Part shown: positions 18,870 to 27,905 of the stretch, piece after piece
Numbering within the stretch: the first letter of the stretch is position 1
Layout: the number at the start of each line of letters is the position of its first letter
Assembly: GCF_026224925.1 (NCBI RefSeq)
Contig: NZ_JAMFRV010000327.1
Location: 1 to 41,513, forward strand
Source of the DNA: Pseudomonas sp.
Lineage (GTDB): Bacteria; Pseudomonadota; Gammaproteobacteria; Pseudomonadales; Pseudomonadaceae
Direction of reading: 5' to 3'
Length of the DNA stretch: 41,513 nucleotides
The notes under the pieces: generated by a model
Seen by the model: the letters and a program-made list of their open reading frames with translations, nothing else
What the model was told of the DNA's origin: nothing
Databases searched by the model: none
Translations under genes and position numbers: made by a program

Positions 18870-19640
18870 ATGCGCATTGCTGATCGCTGGTTTGAGACAA
18901 AACGCATCGACGACCGGATTACGCTGCTGTGGGAGCCGCATGTCGCTCGGCTTGACCAATGCAACATGTGGCATGTGCGCGGGCGCGATAGCGATCTTCT
19001 GGTCGATGCCGGTATGGGCATCAGTAGCTTGAAATCAGCGATGGCAGCGCTATTGAACAAACCGCTTATCGTGGTTGCGACCCATAGCCATACGGATCAT
19101 GTCGGCAGCCTGCACGAATTCGAACATCGCCTGGTGCACCCGTTGGAGGCGCATAGTCTGGCCACTCCAGCGACCTATCCAGTGCTGTGCAGTTGTCACT
19201 GGCCTGGCACTTCTCGCGCGAACATTGAGGCGCAAGGTTATGAGGTACCGGACGTCATGATTGATGCCTATCCTCATGAAGGTTTTGACCCGTTCACCTT
19301 TCGCCCGAGGGGTACTCAAGCGACGCGTCTAATTGATGAGGGCGACGTGGTTGACCTAGGCGATACAGCGTTCGAGGTGCTGCATCTGCCCGGTCATTCT
19401 CCCGGCAGCATCGGACTGTGGGAGAAAAATACGGGCACCCTGTTTTCCGGCGATGCCATTTACGATGGGCCGCTGTTGGACAAGATAGGCGGCGCTAACG
19501 TGACCGACTATCAGCGCACGATGCACCGTTTGAAAAATCTGCCCGTTGAAGTGGTGCATGGCGGTCATGATCCGAGCTTTGGTCGAGCGCGGATGCTTGA
19601 GTTGGCTGAGGATTATCTACGGCGTAGTGAGCAAGGCTGA
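18870..19640 (+). CDS. MBL-fold metallo-hydrolase
   Basis: Metallo-beta-lactamase-fold hydrolase of 256 aa with a complete dinuclear zinc site. It shows THSHTDHVG (~residues 70-78), LPGHSPGSIGLW with the third His, FSGDAIYDG with the bridging Asp, and a final His in VVHGGHDPS. This is the glyoxalase II-like group; the substrate (thioester, lactone or ester) is not apparent. I favour the second of two adjacent ATGs (18870) because GGAG lies 7 nt upstream; the frame also opens from a TTG at 18816. It is divergent from katG and shares the upstream region holding the OxyR-like motif. Confidence 0.9.
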   Translation: MRIADRWFETKRIDDRITLLWEPHVARLDQCNMWHVRGRDSDLLVDAGMGISSLKSAMAALLNKPLIVVATHSHTDHVGSLHEFEHRLVHPLEAHSLATPATYPVLCSCHWPGTSRANIEAQGYEVPDVMIDAYPHEGFDPFTFRPRGTQATRLIDEGDVVDLGDTAFEVLHLPGHSPGSIGLWEKNTGTLFSGDAIYDGPLLDKIGGANVTDYQRTMHRLKNLPVEVVHGGHDPSFGRARMLELAEDYLRRSEQG

Positions 19641-19701
19641 TCATTACCGAGCGCAGAACGAGCTGCGTGATTTCGGCAAGCCAGGTCCTGCTGGTCAAAG
19701 A

Positions 19702-20136
19702 TCAAACGTTTTCATTTTCCGACCGCGTAAACGAGTACCGATCAATATCAGTCCTCAGCTGCCAACCTTGGCTGCGCCAATAGTCAGCAGCGGTCGCGTT
19801 TGTCTTGATCACGTCGAGGTGACACTTCAGTATCCCGTGTTGCTCAAGCGTTGACAGACAGCGTTCTACCAGCGTGTTGGCTATGCCTTGGCGCCGATAT
19901 TGAGGAAGAACAACCAAATGCTGCAAATACCCTCTGCGGCCGTCGTGCCCACACATGACGCAAGCACAGAGAATGCCTGCGACTTCAGCAACGAAGCTCA
20001 TCCCGGGATTTCGTTGCAGGTATTTCGAAGTCGATTCACGAGAGTCAGCATCGCGGAAGGTGACGCCTGGCGTACGTTTCATGAGGTCGATGACCCCATC
20101 GTAATCGTCCATGGTCATAACTCGAATAGTAAGCAT
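19702..20136 (-). CDS. GNAT family N-acetyltransferase
   Basis: A 144-residue GNAT-fold acetyltransferase that would use acetyl-CoA. The acetyl-CoA pyrophosphate-binding motif A is LVVLPQYRRQGIANTLVERC, and the C-terminal YWRSQGW matches the usual GNAT beta-strand region. The acceptor is unknown. The 5' sequence shows no strong ribosome-binding site. It is convergent with the MBL-fold gene and 54 nt downstream of another GNAT gene on the same strand, so the two may be co-transcribed. Confidence 0.88.
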   Translation of the reverse strand: MLTIRVMTMDDYDGVIDLMKRTPGVTFRDADSRESTSKYLQRNPGMSFVAEVAGILCACVMCGHDGRRGYLQHLVVLPQYRRQGIANTLVERCLSTLEQHGILKCHLDVIKTNATAADYWRSQGWQLRTDIDRYSFTRSENENV

Positions 20137-20190
20137 TGATTGGGCCTGGCGCTTTAACGGTTTGGCTCAGCAGCCTATCAGAAGCGACGC

Positions 20191-20913
20191 CTAAACCAAC
20201 CGCAACCCGCCCCCAATGCCCGGCACAGCACTCTCGCCCAGACGCTCCTGCACAAATGCCTTAGCGTGGCGCGTCATTTGATCGAGTTGGCGGTCGCGCT
20301 TCTTCTCGGCGTCTGTCATCGCTCTTTTGCCGTGTTGCTGCAGCAGGTAGGTGTGGATTTGCCGCACCTCCAACGAGTTATAAATCGGCGCAACATCCAA
20401 CACGGCCAGCAAACTATCGGTGCCATGGTCGTAGGTGTTCATAACCACCTGCGGACCGCGCGCGCCCAACACCTGAAAGCCCAACGATTCGAAATACGGG
20501 ACCTTGGCCACGGTGCACGCCAGGTCAGCGTGAGGGTAACGACCGAGCATCTGATGGAGCATTGCGCGGGCAATGCCCTGACGTCGATGGCTCGCCCGGA
20601 CTGCCATATAGGGCACCGCGCAGGCCTCAGGATCGTCTTTTACCGGCAGGTACAGCAAAAAGCCGACAACGATAGAAGGGTCTTCGTCGTCTAGCGCAAC
20701 GATTAGCTCGACCGGTATGCCCTTGGAACCGTCCAAAGCATCCAGGTAGAGATGAACTTCGAAGCCGATACCGTATTGATACAGGTTGTACAGCGGATTG
20801 CTTGGTGCGATGGCGACCATGCTGATGTCGGTCAGGTAATCCACGACCATCTGCAGAATCTGGCTTTTGATGAGTTCCGGGGGCGGAGTTTGAAACAGGG
20901 TGATCGTGGACAT
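20191..20913 (-). CDS. GNAT family N-acetyltransferase with C-terminal extension
   Basis: A 240-residue protein with a GNAT core. The motif A region is YMAVRASHRRQGIARAMLHQM, followed by YFESLGFQVLG. The C-terminal ~70 residues are charged and helical (KRAMTDAEKKRDRQLDQMTR), outside the core fold. The acceptor substrate is unknown. GGAG lies 14 nt before the ATG. It marks the left border of the catabolic island; the next gene on the right (ribB) is divergent. Confidence 0.87.
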   Translation of the reverse strand: MSTITLFQTPPPELIKSQILQMVVDYLTDISMVAIAPSNPLYNLYQYGIGFEVHLYLDALDGSKGIPVELIVALDDEDPSIVVGFLLYLPVKDDPEACAVPYMAVRASHRRQGIARAMLHQMLGRYPHADLACTVAKVPYFESLGFQVLGARGPQVVMNTYDHGTDSLLAVLDVAPIYNSLEVRQIHTYLLQQHGKRAMTDAEKKRDRQLDQMTRHAKAFVQERLGESAVPGIGGGLRLV

Positions 20914-21041
20914 CGAGAATCTGGCTCCGAGGGTAGAGGCTTGCCTGCGGATTAAGGTTCGCGCTGGCTGACGTCATCATAACCCGTCTTTGTGCCACTA
21001 CCTCCCGTCATTCCGGCATAAAAACCACAACGGACCTTCAA

Positions 21042-21057
21042 TCAACCATAACGTTGA
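21042..21057. promoter_or_regulatory. Operator TCAAC-N6-GTTGA upstream of ribB
   Basis: TCAACCATAACGTTGA is an exact 5-bp inverted repeat with a 6-nt spacer. It overlaps the -35 box (21054-21059) of the ribB promoter, where a repressor would block RNA polymerase. The same pattern recurs at five or more places to the right. Confidence 0.65.
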
Positions 21058-21082
21058 CAGGCACAGTTGTAATCAACATAAT
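21054..21082 (+). promoter_or_regulatory. Sigma-70 promoter of the ribB operon
   Basis: TTGACA (21054-21059), a 17-nt spacer and CATAAT (21077-21082) make a near-consensus promoter. Transcription would start about 21089 and leave a ~170-nt leader. I see no RFN (FMN riboswitch) signature in that leader. Confidence 0.65.
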
Positions 21083-21257
21083 TCAATTCATTCCGTTCCA
21101 ATGCTGTTCTACGGAAGCTGGCTTCAGCCACAAAACAAATGGTTCGGTTCAAATATCTGCAACTTAAAAAATAATAAACGCCGTGACGGTCCCTTGACCC
21201 TTTTGCTTCTCCAAGGCTCCGCCGCGAAAAGCCCAGCCACACGTTGAGTGTATTGCC

Positions 21258-22397
21258 ATGCAATTAAACAGCAGCGAAGAAATCATTCAGGACATCCGTA
21301 ACGGCAAGATGGTCGTGCTGATTGATGACGAAGACCGCGAAAACGAAGGCGACCTCGTCATGGCAGCCAAATGTGTGACCGCCGAGCACATTAATTTTAT
21401 GGCCAAGCACGCACGTGGCTTGATATGTATGCCGGTGAGTCAAGCCAAGAGTGATCGCCTGGGTCTAGGGCTTATGGTCAAGCACAATGGTTCTAGCCAC
21501 GGAACCAAGTTCACCAATTCGATCGAAGCCGCAACGGGCGTGAGCACTGGGATTTCGGCCGCAGACCGAGCGCACACCATTCAAGTAGCAGCCCGCTCAC
21601 AGGCGATATCGACTGACCTTGTACAACCAGGTCATATTTTCCCGCTGATCGCTGAAACGGGTGGCGTGCTTGTTCGGGCGGGTCATACCGAAGCCGCCTG
21701 CGACCTCGCCCGCTTGGCAGGGTTTGAGGAAAGTGCAGTCATTTGCGAAGTCATGAATGACGACGGCAGCATGGCGCGTCGTCCTGAACTGGAAGTGTTT
21801 GCCCAAGAACATCAATTAAAAATTGGCACCATCGCTGATCTGATTCACTTCAGAGTTGTCAACGAAAGCACGGTAGATGAGATGGGCACCCGTGTGGTCA
21901 ACACTGACGACGGCGAGTTTTCCCTCCACACCTTTCGTGATCGAATAAACGGAAATGTACATTTCGCACTGGTACGTGGCGAGATATTCAAGGAGCAGCC
22001 GACGCTGACCCGAGTCCAGCAAGGCCTTTCGGCCCGGGATTTATTGGGTATTCAAGCTAAAGGCAGCAGCGGCTGGAACATCAATCGTTGCCTGAAACGA
22101 ATCGCCGAAGAAGGCACCGGCGTACTAGTGCTGCTTGCGGCTTCAGAGTCTGCAGAAGACCTGCTGCAAAGTTTGGGCAATGTCGACGAGTCGGTTCAAC
22201 AACGAAACGTTCCAACCCATTACAACTCGCTGATGATCGGAGTTGGCTCGCAAATTCTGCGTTTACTCGGGCTTGGTAAAATGCGCCTGATGGGCAGCCC
22301 ACGAAAGTACCATGCAATATCGGGTTTCGACCTTGAAGTCTTTGACTACGTAAGTCCATCAGGAACCTCTACCCCCTTTGCTCTCGCAACGTCCTGA
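21258..22397 (+). CDS. ribB: 3,4-dihydroxy-2-butanone 4-phosphate synthase with degenerate GTP cyclohydrolase II domain
   Basis: Makes the four-carbon precursor of riboflavin from ribulose 5-phosphate. In 379 aa, the N-terminal DHBP synthase domain has the metal/acid cluster DDEDRENEGD (residues 23-32), SGTxF-like HGTKFTNSIEA, and RAGHTEAACDLARLAG. The C-terminal ~175 residues align with GTP cyclohydrolase II (VHFALVRGEIFKEQPTLTRV) but lack the zinc-binding cysteines, as in many proteobacterial RibBs, so only the DHBP activity is expected. It is the first gene of an operon with a hydrolase and a ComB-like gene. Given its operator and location, it probably boosts FMN supply for the LLM monooxygenases rather than serving as the housekeeping copy. 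Confidence 0.92.
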   Translation: MQLNSSEEIIQDIRNGKMVVLIDDEDRENEGDLVMAAKCVTAEHINFMAKHARGLICMPVSQAKSDRLGLGLMVKHNGSSHGTKFTNSIEAATGVSTGISAADRAHTIQVAARSQAISTDLVQPGHIFPLIAETGGVLVRAGHTEAACDLARLAGFEESAVICEVMNDDGSMARRPELEVFAQEHQLKIGTIADLIHFRVVNESTVDEMGTRVVNTDDGEFSLHTFRDRINGNVHFALVRGEIFKEQPTLTRVQQGLSARDLLGIQAKGSSGWNINRCLKRIAEEGTGVLVLLAASESAEDLLQSLGNVDESVQQRNVPTHYNSLMIGVGSQILRLLGLGKMRLMGSPRKYHAISGFDLEVFDYVSPSGTSTPFALATS

Positions 22398-22447
22398 TTC
22401 GGGCCATCATTTATGATGTTTCGCCGAGTTAGAAATCGAGGTAAGCA

Positions 22448-23311
22448 ATGAGCATGCAGACGATTCAATACACTGGCTATTCCGACCTGACTTTAGTTGC
22501 CGATATTGGTGGCGATAAGCATAACCCGCCGGTCATTTTGTTACACGGCGGCGGGCAAACTCGTCATTCCTGGCGCCGCTTGGGAAGAACCCTGATTGAC
22601 TCCGGCTATCAGGTTATCAACCTCGACATGAGAGGCCATGGAGACAGCGCTTATTCGCTTGAGGGGGACTATTCACTGGACGCGTTCATTGAAGACCTGA
22701 AAGCGGTTGTCAATACATTGGACCATCCTCCAGTACTCATCGGTGCTTCGTTGGGGGGCGCCGTGTCATTGCTCGCCTGTGGCGAAAGCCTGGCGCTTTG
22801 CGCACGTGCGTTGATATTGGTTGATGTAGTTCCGCGCATGTCTCTGCAAGGCGTCGATAACATAAGGCAGTTCATGGCCAGTACCCTTATAGGCTTTACA
22901 ACGCTGGAAGAAGCTGCCAGCGCTATTGCCAAGTACTCACCAGTGCGCACGAAACCAGCCAGCACCGAAGGGCTATTGAAGGTTCTGAAGCTACGCGCTG
23001 ATGGCCGTTATTACTGGCATTGGGATCCTGCGTTTTTGAATGATGAATCCCGATCTGTATCGGCGCCCTTCACCCATCGGATGGAAACGGCCGCTTCGGC
23101 TATTGGTATTCCGACATTGCTGATCCGCGGAGCTGAAAGTGATGTTGTGACGCAAGACGGAGCGCAATCATTACTCAACCTTATACCTCACGCCCAACTG
23201 CAAGATGTCAGCGGCGCCGGGCATATGGTGGGCGGAGATAAAAATGACCCATTCAACCAAGTCATACTGAATTTTTTGGCAACCGCCCTGCCCGCCCTTG
23301 GTGAGCGTTAA
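22448..23311 (+). CDS. Alpha/beta-fold hydrolase
   Basis: A 287-residue alpha/beta hydrolase. The oxyanion region is LLHGGGQTRHSW (~residues 31-42), the nucleophile elbow is GASLGG with Ser100, an acidic residue follows in RGAESDVV, and the catalytic His is in GAGHMVGG. No signal peptide is seen. A GAGGTAAGCA site precedes the ATG. It lies 50 nt after ribB in the same operon. If the LLM enzymes perform Baeyer-Villiger oxidation, a lactone or enol-lactone hydrolase of this type is the expected next step; that link is inference. Confidence 0.9.
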   Translation: MSMQTIQYTGYSDLTLVADIGGDKHNPPVILLHGGGQTRHSWRRLGRTLIDSGYQVINLDMRGHGDSAYSLEGDYSLDAFIEDLKAVVNTLDHPPVLIGASLGGAVSLLACGESLALCARALILVDVVPRMSLQGVDNIRQFMASTLIGFTTLEEAASAIAKYSPVRTKPASTEGLLKVLKLRADGRYYWHWDPAFLNDESRSVSAPFTHRMETAASAIGIPTLLIRGAESDVVTQDGAQSLLNLIPHAQLQDVSGAGHMVGGDKNDPFNQVILNFLATALPALGER

Positions 23312-23390
23312 TAAGACCTACAAAAAGAGCCAGCAACCGCTTGGGTATTCACGTTGCGTGGCCGTCAAAATAACTGACAGGGCCACAACC

Positions 23391-24014
23391 ATGCCTAAAG
23401 TAACTGTAGTGTTGCGCCAGGAAGATCTCGACGCACTTAACCTTGCCGAAAAAACCGTCGTCATTATCAATGTGCTGTCTACGACCTCATTAATTGCGCA
23501 ACGGCTGGCCGACGGAGCAAACGAGGTGCACCTGCTTCGTCCGCATCAATTGCCCGGCCCGTTGCTCGATAACTCGCCACCTATGAACTTGATGCAGGGT
23601 GGTGCATGCGGCACCGCCTTGCGTAAGTCATCCGAAGCGCTTCACGTCTACACCGCCGCCTTGGTGAATGCCCCAGCTGTCGTTCAGCGCATCGCCGCCG
23701 CACATGACTCGCCTATTGTATTGGTCTGCGCGGGCAGTGATGGACAAACCAACTTGCTGGACATATTTACTGCCGGTTATATCTGTTGTGAGCTATTGGC
23801 ACTGGAGCCTCTGCGGTGGCAGTTATCGGACAGCGCAATCGTTGCGCAGGCTGTGCACAACCAGTTCCGCGACTCCCCTTGGGACTGTTTATTATCGAGC
23901 CAGACGGGAAGAGCCTTAGGCGATACCCAGGCGCAGATATCAGCAAAAAACCTCACCCAAATAGGCACCCTTGATGTAGTACCAACGCTAGTGGGCAACT
24001 GCTTGAGGGCTTAG
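23391..24014 (+). CDS. ComB-like protein (2-phosphosulfolactate phosphatase family)
   Basis: A 207-residue protein that I assign to the ComB superfamily by pattern: VVIINVLSTTSLIAQRLADG matches the conserved IDVLRATTT-type strand, YTAALVNAPAVVQRI the usual LNA-containing segment, and VLVCAGSDGQTNLLD the family's CAGT(N/D)G-(F/L)-x-L-D region. ComB in archaea hydrolyses phosphosulfolactate for coenzyme M synthesis; pseudomonads do not make coenzyme M, so the role here is unknown. I chose the ATG at 23391; the frame is open to a GTG at 23298 that overlaps the hydrolase. It is the third gene of the ribB operon. Confidence 0.7.
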   Translation: MPKVTVVLRQEDLDALNLAEKTVVIINVLSTTSLIAQRLADGANEVHLLRPHQLPGPLLDNSPPMNLMQGGACGTALRKSSEALHVYTAALVNAPAVVQRIAAAHDSPIVLVCAGSDGQTNLLDIFTAGYICCELLALEPLRWQLSDSAIVAQAVHNQFRDSPWDCLLSSQTGRALGDTQAQISAKNLTQIGTLDVVPTLVGNCLRA

Positions 24015-24183
24015 ACGAACTGTCGGTTCATTAGCCCCCCAGGTGATGAGGTCCCAGGGACTGGATCTCTATCCTGCCAAATGAGCCCGGATGGTTCAGG
24101 GATTTCCCTCGACCACCCATTAGGCGCCACAGGTGCGATCATTTCGACCACAGCCATCTTCGAGCGGACCTGACAATCAAATC

Positions 24184-24221
24184 GTTAGACCAAGCCATCC
24201 ATCACGATGACTTGGTCTAAC
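24184..24221. terminator. Hairpin between convergent ComB-like and RND genes
   Basis: GTTAGACCAAG (24184-24194) and CTTGGTCTAAC (24211-24221) form an exact 11-bp stem with a 16-nt loop. It lies between the two convergent operons and most likely terminates transcription. The 24015-24256 gap otherwise shows no supportable gene. Confidence 0.6.
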
Positions 24222-24256
24222 AGCATGATCAGCTTTCGATGCCCCTTTCCTCAATA

Positions 24257-26728
24257 TCAGACCGGCACATTCCTTCGTGGCTTTTCTAATTCAACCCTCA
24301 GATCCTTTTCCTGAGGCACCGTTGTCTCATCCGGCGGCGATACGTCCTTAGCGGGTTTAAGTAAAAAGGCCGCCAAACTCGGTACAACGACCAGCGCGCC
24401 TACCATGTTCCATAAGAACATGAACGCTAAGAGCACTCCCATATCGGCTTGGTACTTGATGGGTGACCAGATCCATGTCGCAACGGCGACGCAAAGTGTC
24501 ACGCCAATCAACGCGACCACCTTCCCAGTGAACATCAATGCCCGACGATAGGCCTCGCGAACCGAGTGCCCTTGACGTACATGGGACAAATAGACCGTCA
24601 GGAGATACAGCGAATAATCGATCCCGATGCCTACACCCAAGGCTATAACAGGTAACGTCGCAACTTTTACCCCGATGCCCATCAAGACCATCAGCGCTTC
24701 GGCCAACACCGAAGTCACCGCCAATGGAATAACCGCCACCAATACCGCTCGCCAACTGCGGAACGTAATCAGGCACAGGATGATAACCACCGCGTAAACC
24801 AGACCGAGCATCTGATAGTTGGCTTTTGCCACAGTTTGATTGGTCGCAGCCTCTATACCCGCGTTTCCGGCGGCCAATAAAAACTGTCGTTGATCGGTAT
24901 TGTGCTTGGCCGCAAAAGCTTCAACCAGAGTCACCACGCTGGCGAGGGTTGAAGCTTTGTGATCGGTCAGGAACGCGATGATAGGCGCGACGTTGCGTGA
25001 ATCGTTAACCATTTCCGGGCTAGCGGCCGACACATTATTAATAGATTCGTTGATGACTGAAGGATCTCGATTGAGTGTGATCCACTTCGGTGACCCTTCA
25101 AATCCTGCCGAGGTTAAGGGTCTGCCGAGACTAGCAATCGAACTGGTGGTCTGAACACCAGGTAACTCCCGGAGCTGCTGCTCCAAGCGATCCATTTCTA
25201 CGACGTCTTCGAAGTTATCCAGTCGCCCTTTGGGGCTGGTGACAATGACTGCGAACTGGTCGCTGGATAACTCATAGTGGCTGGTGATGTAGCCGTTGTC
25301 CCGGTTGTATTCGGAATCGGCCCGCAACTCTGGCGCTCCGGCATCGAGATCGCCTATTTTCAGTTGATGAGCCAGCAATAACCCGCCCGCGGTTAATACA
25401 GCGGTGCCCAGCAAAACAAAACCCGCGACCCGTGGCTCGGTGAACTTCAGCAACATACCCACTACCGGATGCTCACCCTGCTTGCTCCCCACCGCACGCG
25501 CAGCTGCTTTGGGGCTTACCCCGGTGTAGGACAGCAGGATAGGCAATAGCAACAAGTTAGTGACGGTCAATATTGCAACCCCAATACTGGCCTGTAGCGC
25601 CAAGTCGCGGATCGCTGGGATATCGATGATCGACAGTACCGCGAACCCAACCGCATCGGCCATCAACGCTGTGACACCCGCAAGAAACAGTCGACGGAAC
25701 GTATACCTGGCGGCGACATAGCGGTGTGTCCCGCGGCCTACATCCAGCATGATACCGTTCATTTTCTGTGCCCCGTGCGACACACCAATCGCAAATATCA
25801 TGAACGGTACGAGCATTGAAAATGGGTCCAATACGAACCCAAGCATCTGCATTATTCCTAACTGCCAAACCACCGCGATCAACGAACAGGAGATGACCAA
25901 TGCACTGCTGCGAATACAGCGGGTATAGCAGTAGATAATCGCTGAAACCAGCAGTGCGGCGATCAGAAAGTAACCCATCACCTGCATCAGGCCATGAATG
26001 AGATCTCCCGCCAATTTGGCAAAGCCAATGATATAAATCTTGACGCCTTTTGCTTCGTACTCGTGTTTTAGCGACTCCAACTGACTACGCAATTCTTTAT
26101 AGTCAAGGGCTTTGCCAGTTGCGCCATCACGTTCGAGTAAAGGGATGAAAATCATGCTTGAGCGTTGGTCATTGGCCACCAATGAACCAATGATCCCCGA
26201 GCGATAAATATTCTGACGCAAGCCAGTCAAGCTTTCAGCGGAGCCGTTGTAGGCTTCTGGCATTACCGGGCCGCCATCAAAGCCCTGCTCGGTGATTTCT
26301 GTCCAGCGCACCACTGGCATCCACAGCGATTTCATGAACGATCGATCAACGCCGGGTATCAGGAACAGCTTATCGTTGATGTCGCGCAACGTATCGATGT
26401 AATGAGCGTCGTAAATATCTCCGGTGGGATTTTCGACGACTATCCGCAAGGAGTTTCCTAAACCGCGCAATGATGCAGCGTTGTCCTTGTAGTTTTTGAT
26501 GTACGCGTGAGACTGCGGCATCATCTTGTCAAAGCTTGCATTAACGTCCAGGCGCACAGCAGAAAACATAAGCCCGACCGTCAAAACAAGGCTTACTATG
26601 GTGATGATCAAGCGGTTATTGAAGATCAATCGTTCGAGCTTGTTTCCGGAAAGTGAATCAAAATCCTCCACCCTGCGGATCGCCGGCATTGAGTCGCTGT
26701 TTTCGCTGGAGACTGACATCGTCGGCAT
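24257..26728 (-). CDS. RND/MMPL-family transporter
   Basis: A large inner-membrane protein (823 aa) with the MMPL/RND duplicated plan: one N-terminal membrane helix (IITIVSLVLTVGLMFSA), a periplasmic domain, five or six helices including the FMIFAIGVSHGAQKMNG segment, then a second such half ending with VIALGVGIGIDYSLYLLTVYL. MMPL-type proteins move lipids and other hydrophobic molecules. It is the last of four genes DUF1302-DUF1329-YCF48-like-RND, a set often found together in Pseudomonas catabolic clusters for hydrophobic compounds. The direction of transport is not known. The start could also be the Met at residue 4. Confidence 0.92.
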   Translation of the reverse strand: MPTMSVSSENSDSMPAIRRVEDFDSLSGNKLERLIFNNRLIITIVSLVLTVGLMFSAVRLDVNASFDKMMPQSHAYIKNYKDNAASLRGLGNSLRIVVENPTGDIYDAHYIDTLRDINDKLFLIPGVDRSFMKSLWMPVVRWTEITEQGFDGGPVMPEAYNGSAESLTGLRQNIYRSGIIGSLVANDQRSSMIFIPLLERDGATGKALDYKELRSQLESLKHEYEAKGVKIYIIGFAKLAGDLIHGLMQVMGYFLIAALLVSAIIYCYTRCIRSSALVISCSLIAVVWQLGIMQMLGFVLDPFSMLVPFMIFAIGVSHGAQKMNGIMLDVGRGTHRYVAARYTFRRLFLAGVTALMADAVGFAVLSIIDIPAIRDLALQASIGVAILTVTNLLLLPILLSYTGVSPKAAARAVGSKQGEHPVVGMLLKFTEPRVAGFVLLGTAVLTAGGLLLAHQLKIGDLDAGAPELRADSEYNRDNGYITSHYELSSDQFAVIVTSPKGRLDNFEDVVEMDRLEQQLRELPGVQTTSSIASLGRPLTSAGFEGSPKWITLNRDPSVINESINNVSAASPEMVNDSRNVAPIIAFLTDHKASTLASVVTLVEAFAAKHNTDQRQFLLAAGNAGIEAATNQTVAKANYQMLGLVYAVVIILCLITFRSWRAVLVAVIPLAVTSVLAEALMVLMGIGVKVATLPVIALGVGIGIDYSLYLLTVYLSHVRQGHSVREAYRRALMFTGKVVALIGVTLCVAVATWIWSPIKYQADMGVLLAFMFLWNMVGALVVVPSLAAFLLKPAKDVSPPDETTVPQEKDLRVELEKPRRNVPV

Positions 26729-26752
26729 ACCTGTTATTAAAGTTATACGTGA

Positions 26753-27844
26753 TCAATGAGGCACGAGGGCGTCATGCGCTATGCCGCCAAGCCCGGTTGT
26801 AATAACCGACTGATCCTGGTTGGAGACGACTGAGGTAAGGCGCATATATTTATCGGGAGTAATGAGTTTGAAAGTCTTTCCGGACGGGTCACCGACCACC
26901 AACTGCCCGTCATTATTCACCAGGGTAAAGTTGCCTTCGGCATCAATAGCGCCGGCAGTCAGCGTGGAATGCGATGGGCTGTTTTGCGGCTGCCAGTTAA
27001 GTCCTGCATCCAGGCTACGGTAGATGGTACCGCGCAGGCCAAAAGCCAACATAATATGGTCGTTGCCCGTCAACCCGAAGAAGCTACCTGCGTAACCGGT
27101 TTGAATGGGCTCAAAACGGTTTTTATCTGGGTCAAGTTTGAAGACGTACCCTTGCTCCGCAGCGATATAGATGTCCCCACCTATGCCTCGCACGCTGTTC
27201 AAGTGCGCGCCATTGGGGTTATCAATTCGGTCAAGCCACGGAACCCAGTTCTTACCGCCATCCACAGTGGCCGCCAAGTTACCGAACGACCCCACGACGT
27301 AACCCTCCTGTTCGTTTTTAAACCACACATCCAGATAAGGCAGCGATGGTCCAGAGCGGTAGTTCAGATCAACCATCTGCAAGGCATCTGCGGCGGACGT
27401 ATCACCGGTGCTGGCCAATTTGTTGTAATACTCCCGAGCAGCAGCCTCAGCCATACGCCCGTCCGATTGCTTAATCCAAGTCTCCCCACCATCTACGCTG
27501 TGCAAAATGATCCCGTCGTGGCCTACGGCCCACCCTTGAGCTGGGGTCGGAAACTGCACTGCAAGTAAATCGCTTTGCACCGGCACCTTCGCTTGCTTCC
27601 AACCTTTACCCTGATCGTCAGAGTAAATGATCAATCCTCGAAGGCCGACTGCGATCAGCCGATTACCCGCATGCGTAATGCCGATAAGCGGGCGTTGGGC
27701 GGGATTCGATTGAGTAATCGCAGGCGTTACCAGTGGGTCCTCGAATGCATAGGCTTGCCCTACAAATAGGACCAGAAAACACAGCAACAATAGAACCGAA
27801 GCGCCTTTACCTGGACCGGTACTCACTTCCTTCCAATCATTCAT
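26753..27844 (-). CDS. YCF48-like beta-propeller protein (exported)
   Basis: A 363-residue exported protein with a hydrophobic signal segment (SVLLLLCFLVLFVGQAYA) near residues 16-33. Repeated propeller blades follow, recognisable as IVYSxDxGxxW-type turns: IIYSDDQGKGWKQ, ILHSVDGGETWIKQ, AATVDGGKNWVPW and IYRSLDAGLNWQPQ. These BNR/YCF48 repeats are typical of a beta-propeller. I favour the ATG at 27844 over the GTG at 27853 because GGGAG lies 10 nt upstream of the ATG and only a few bases from the GTG. It lies 24 nt upstream of the RND gene; a periplasmic accessory role to that transporter is likely but unproven. Confidence 0.88.
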   Translation of the reverse strand: MNDWKEVSTGPGKGASVLLLLCFLVLFVGQAYAFEDPLVTPAITQSNPAQRPLIGITHAGNRLIAVGLRGLIIYSDDQGKGWKQAKVPVQSDLLAVQFPTPAQGWAVGHDGIILHSVDGGETWIKQSDGRMAEAAAREYYNKLASTGDTSAADALQMVDLNYRSGPSLPYLDVWFKNEQEGYVVGSFGNLAATVDGGKNWVPWLDRIDNPNGAHLNSVRGIGGDIYIAAEQGYVFKLDPDKNRFEPIQTGYAGSFFGLTGNDHIMLAFGLRGTIYRSLDAGLNWQPQNSPSHSTLTAGAIDAEGNFTLVNNDGQLVVGDPSGKTFKLITPDKYMRLTSVVSNQDQSVITTGLGGIAHDALVPH

Positions 27845-27905
27845 GGCACCCACTCTCCCGAAAACGAAGCAGCGGCTTGCGACCGCGGCTTCAATTTTTC
27901 TTCAG

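Noticed and set aside
21083-21257. Possible FMN riboswitch in the ribB leader
   Set aside because: The conserved RFN blocks could not be found by eye; the leader appears unstructured in that respect.
24011-24157. Minus-strand 48-codon frame between the ComB-like and RND genes
   Set aside because: It overlaps the end of the ComB-like gene, has a poor start region and no recognisable motif; treated as chance.
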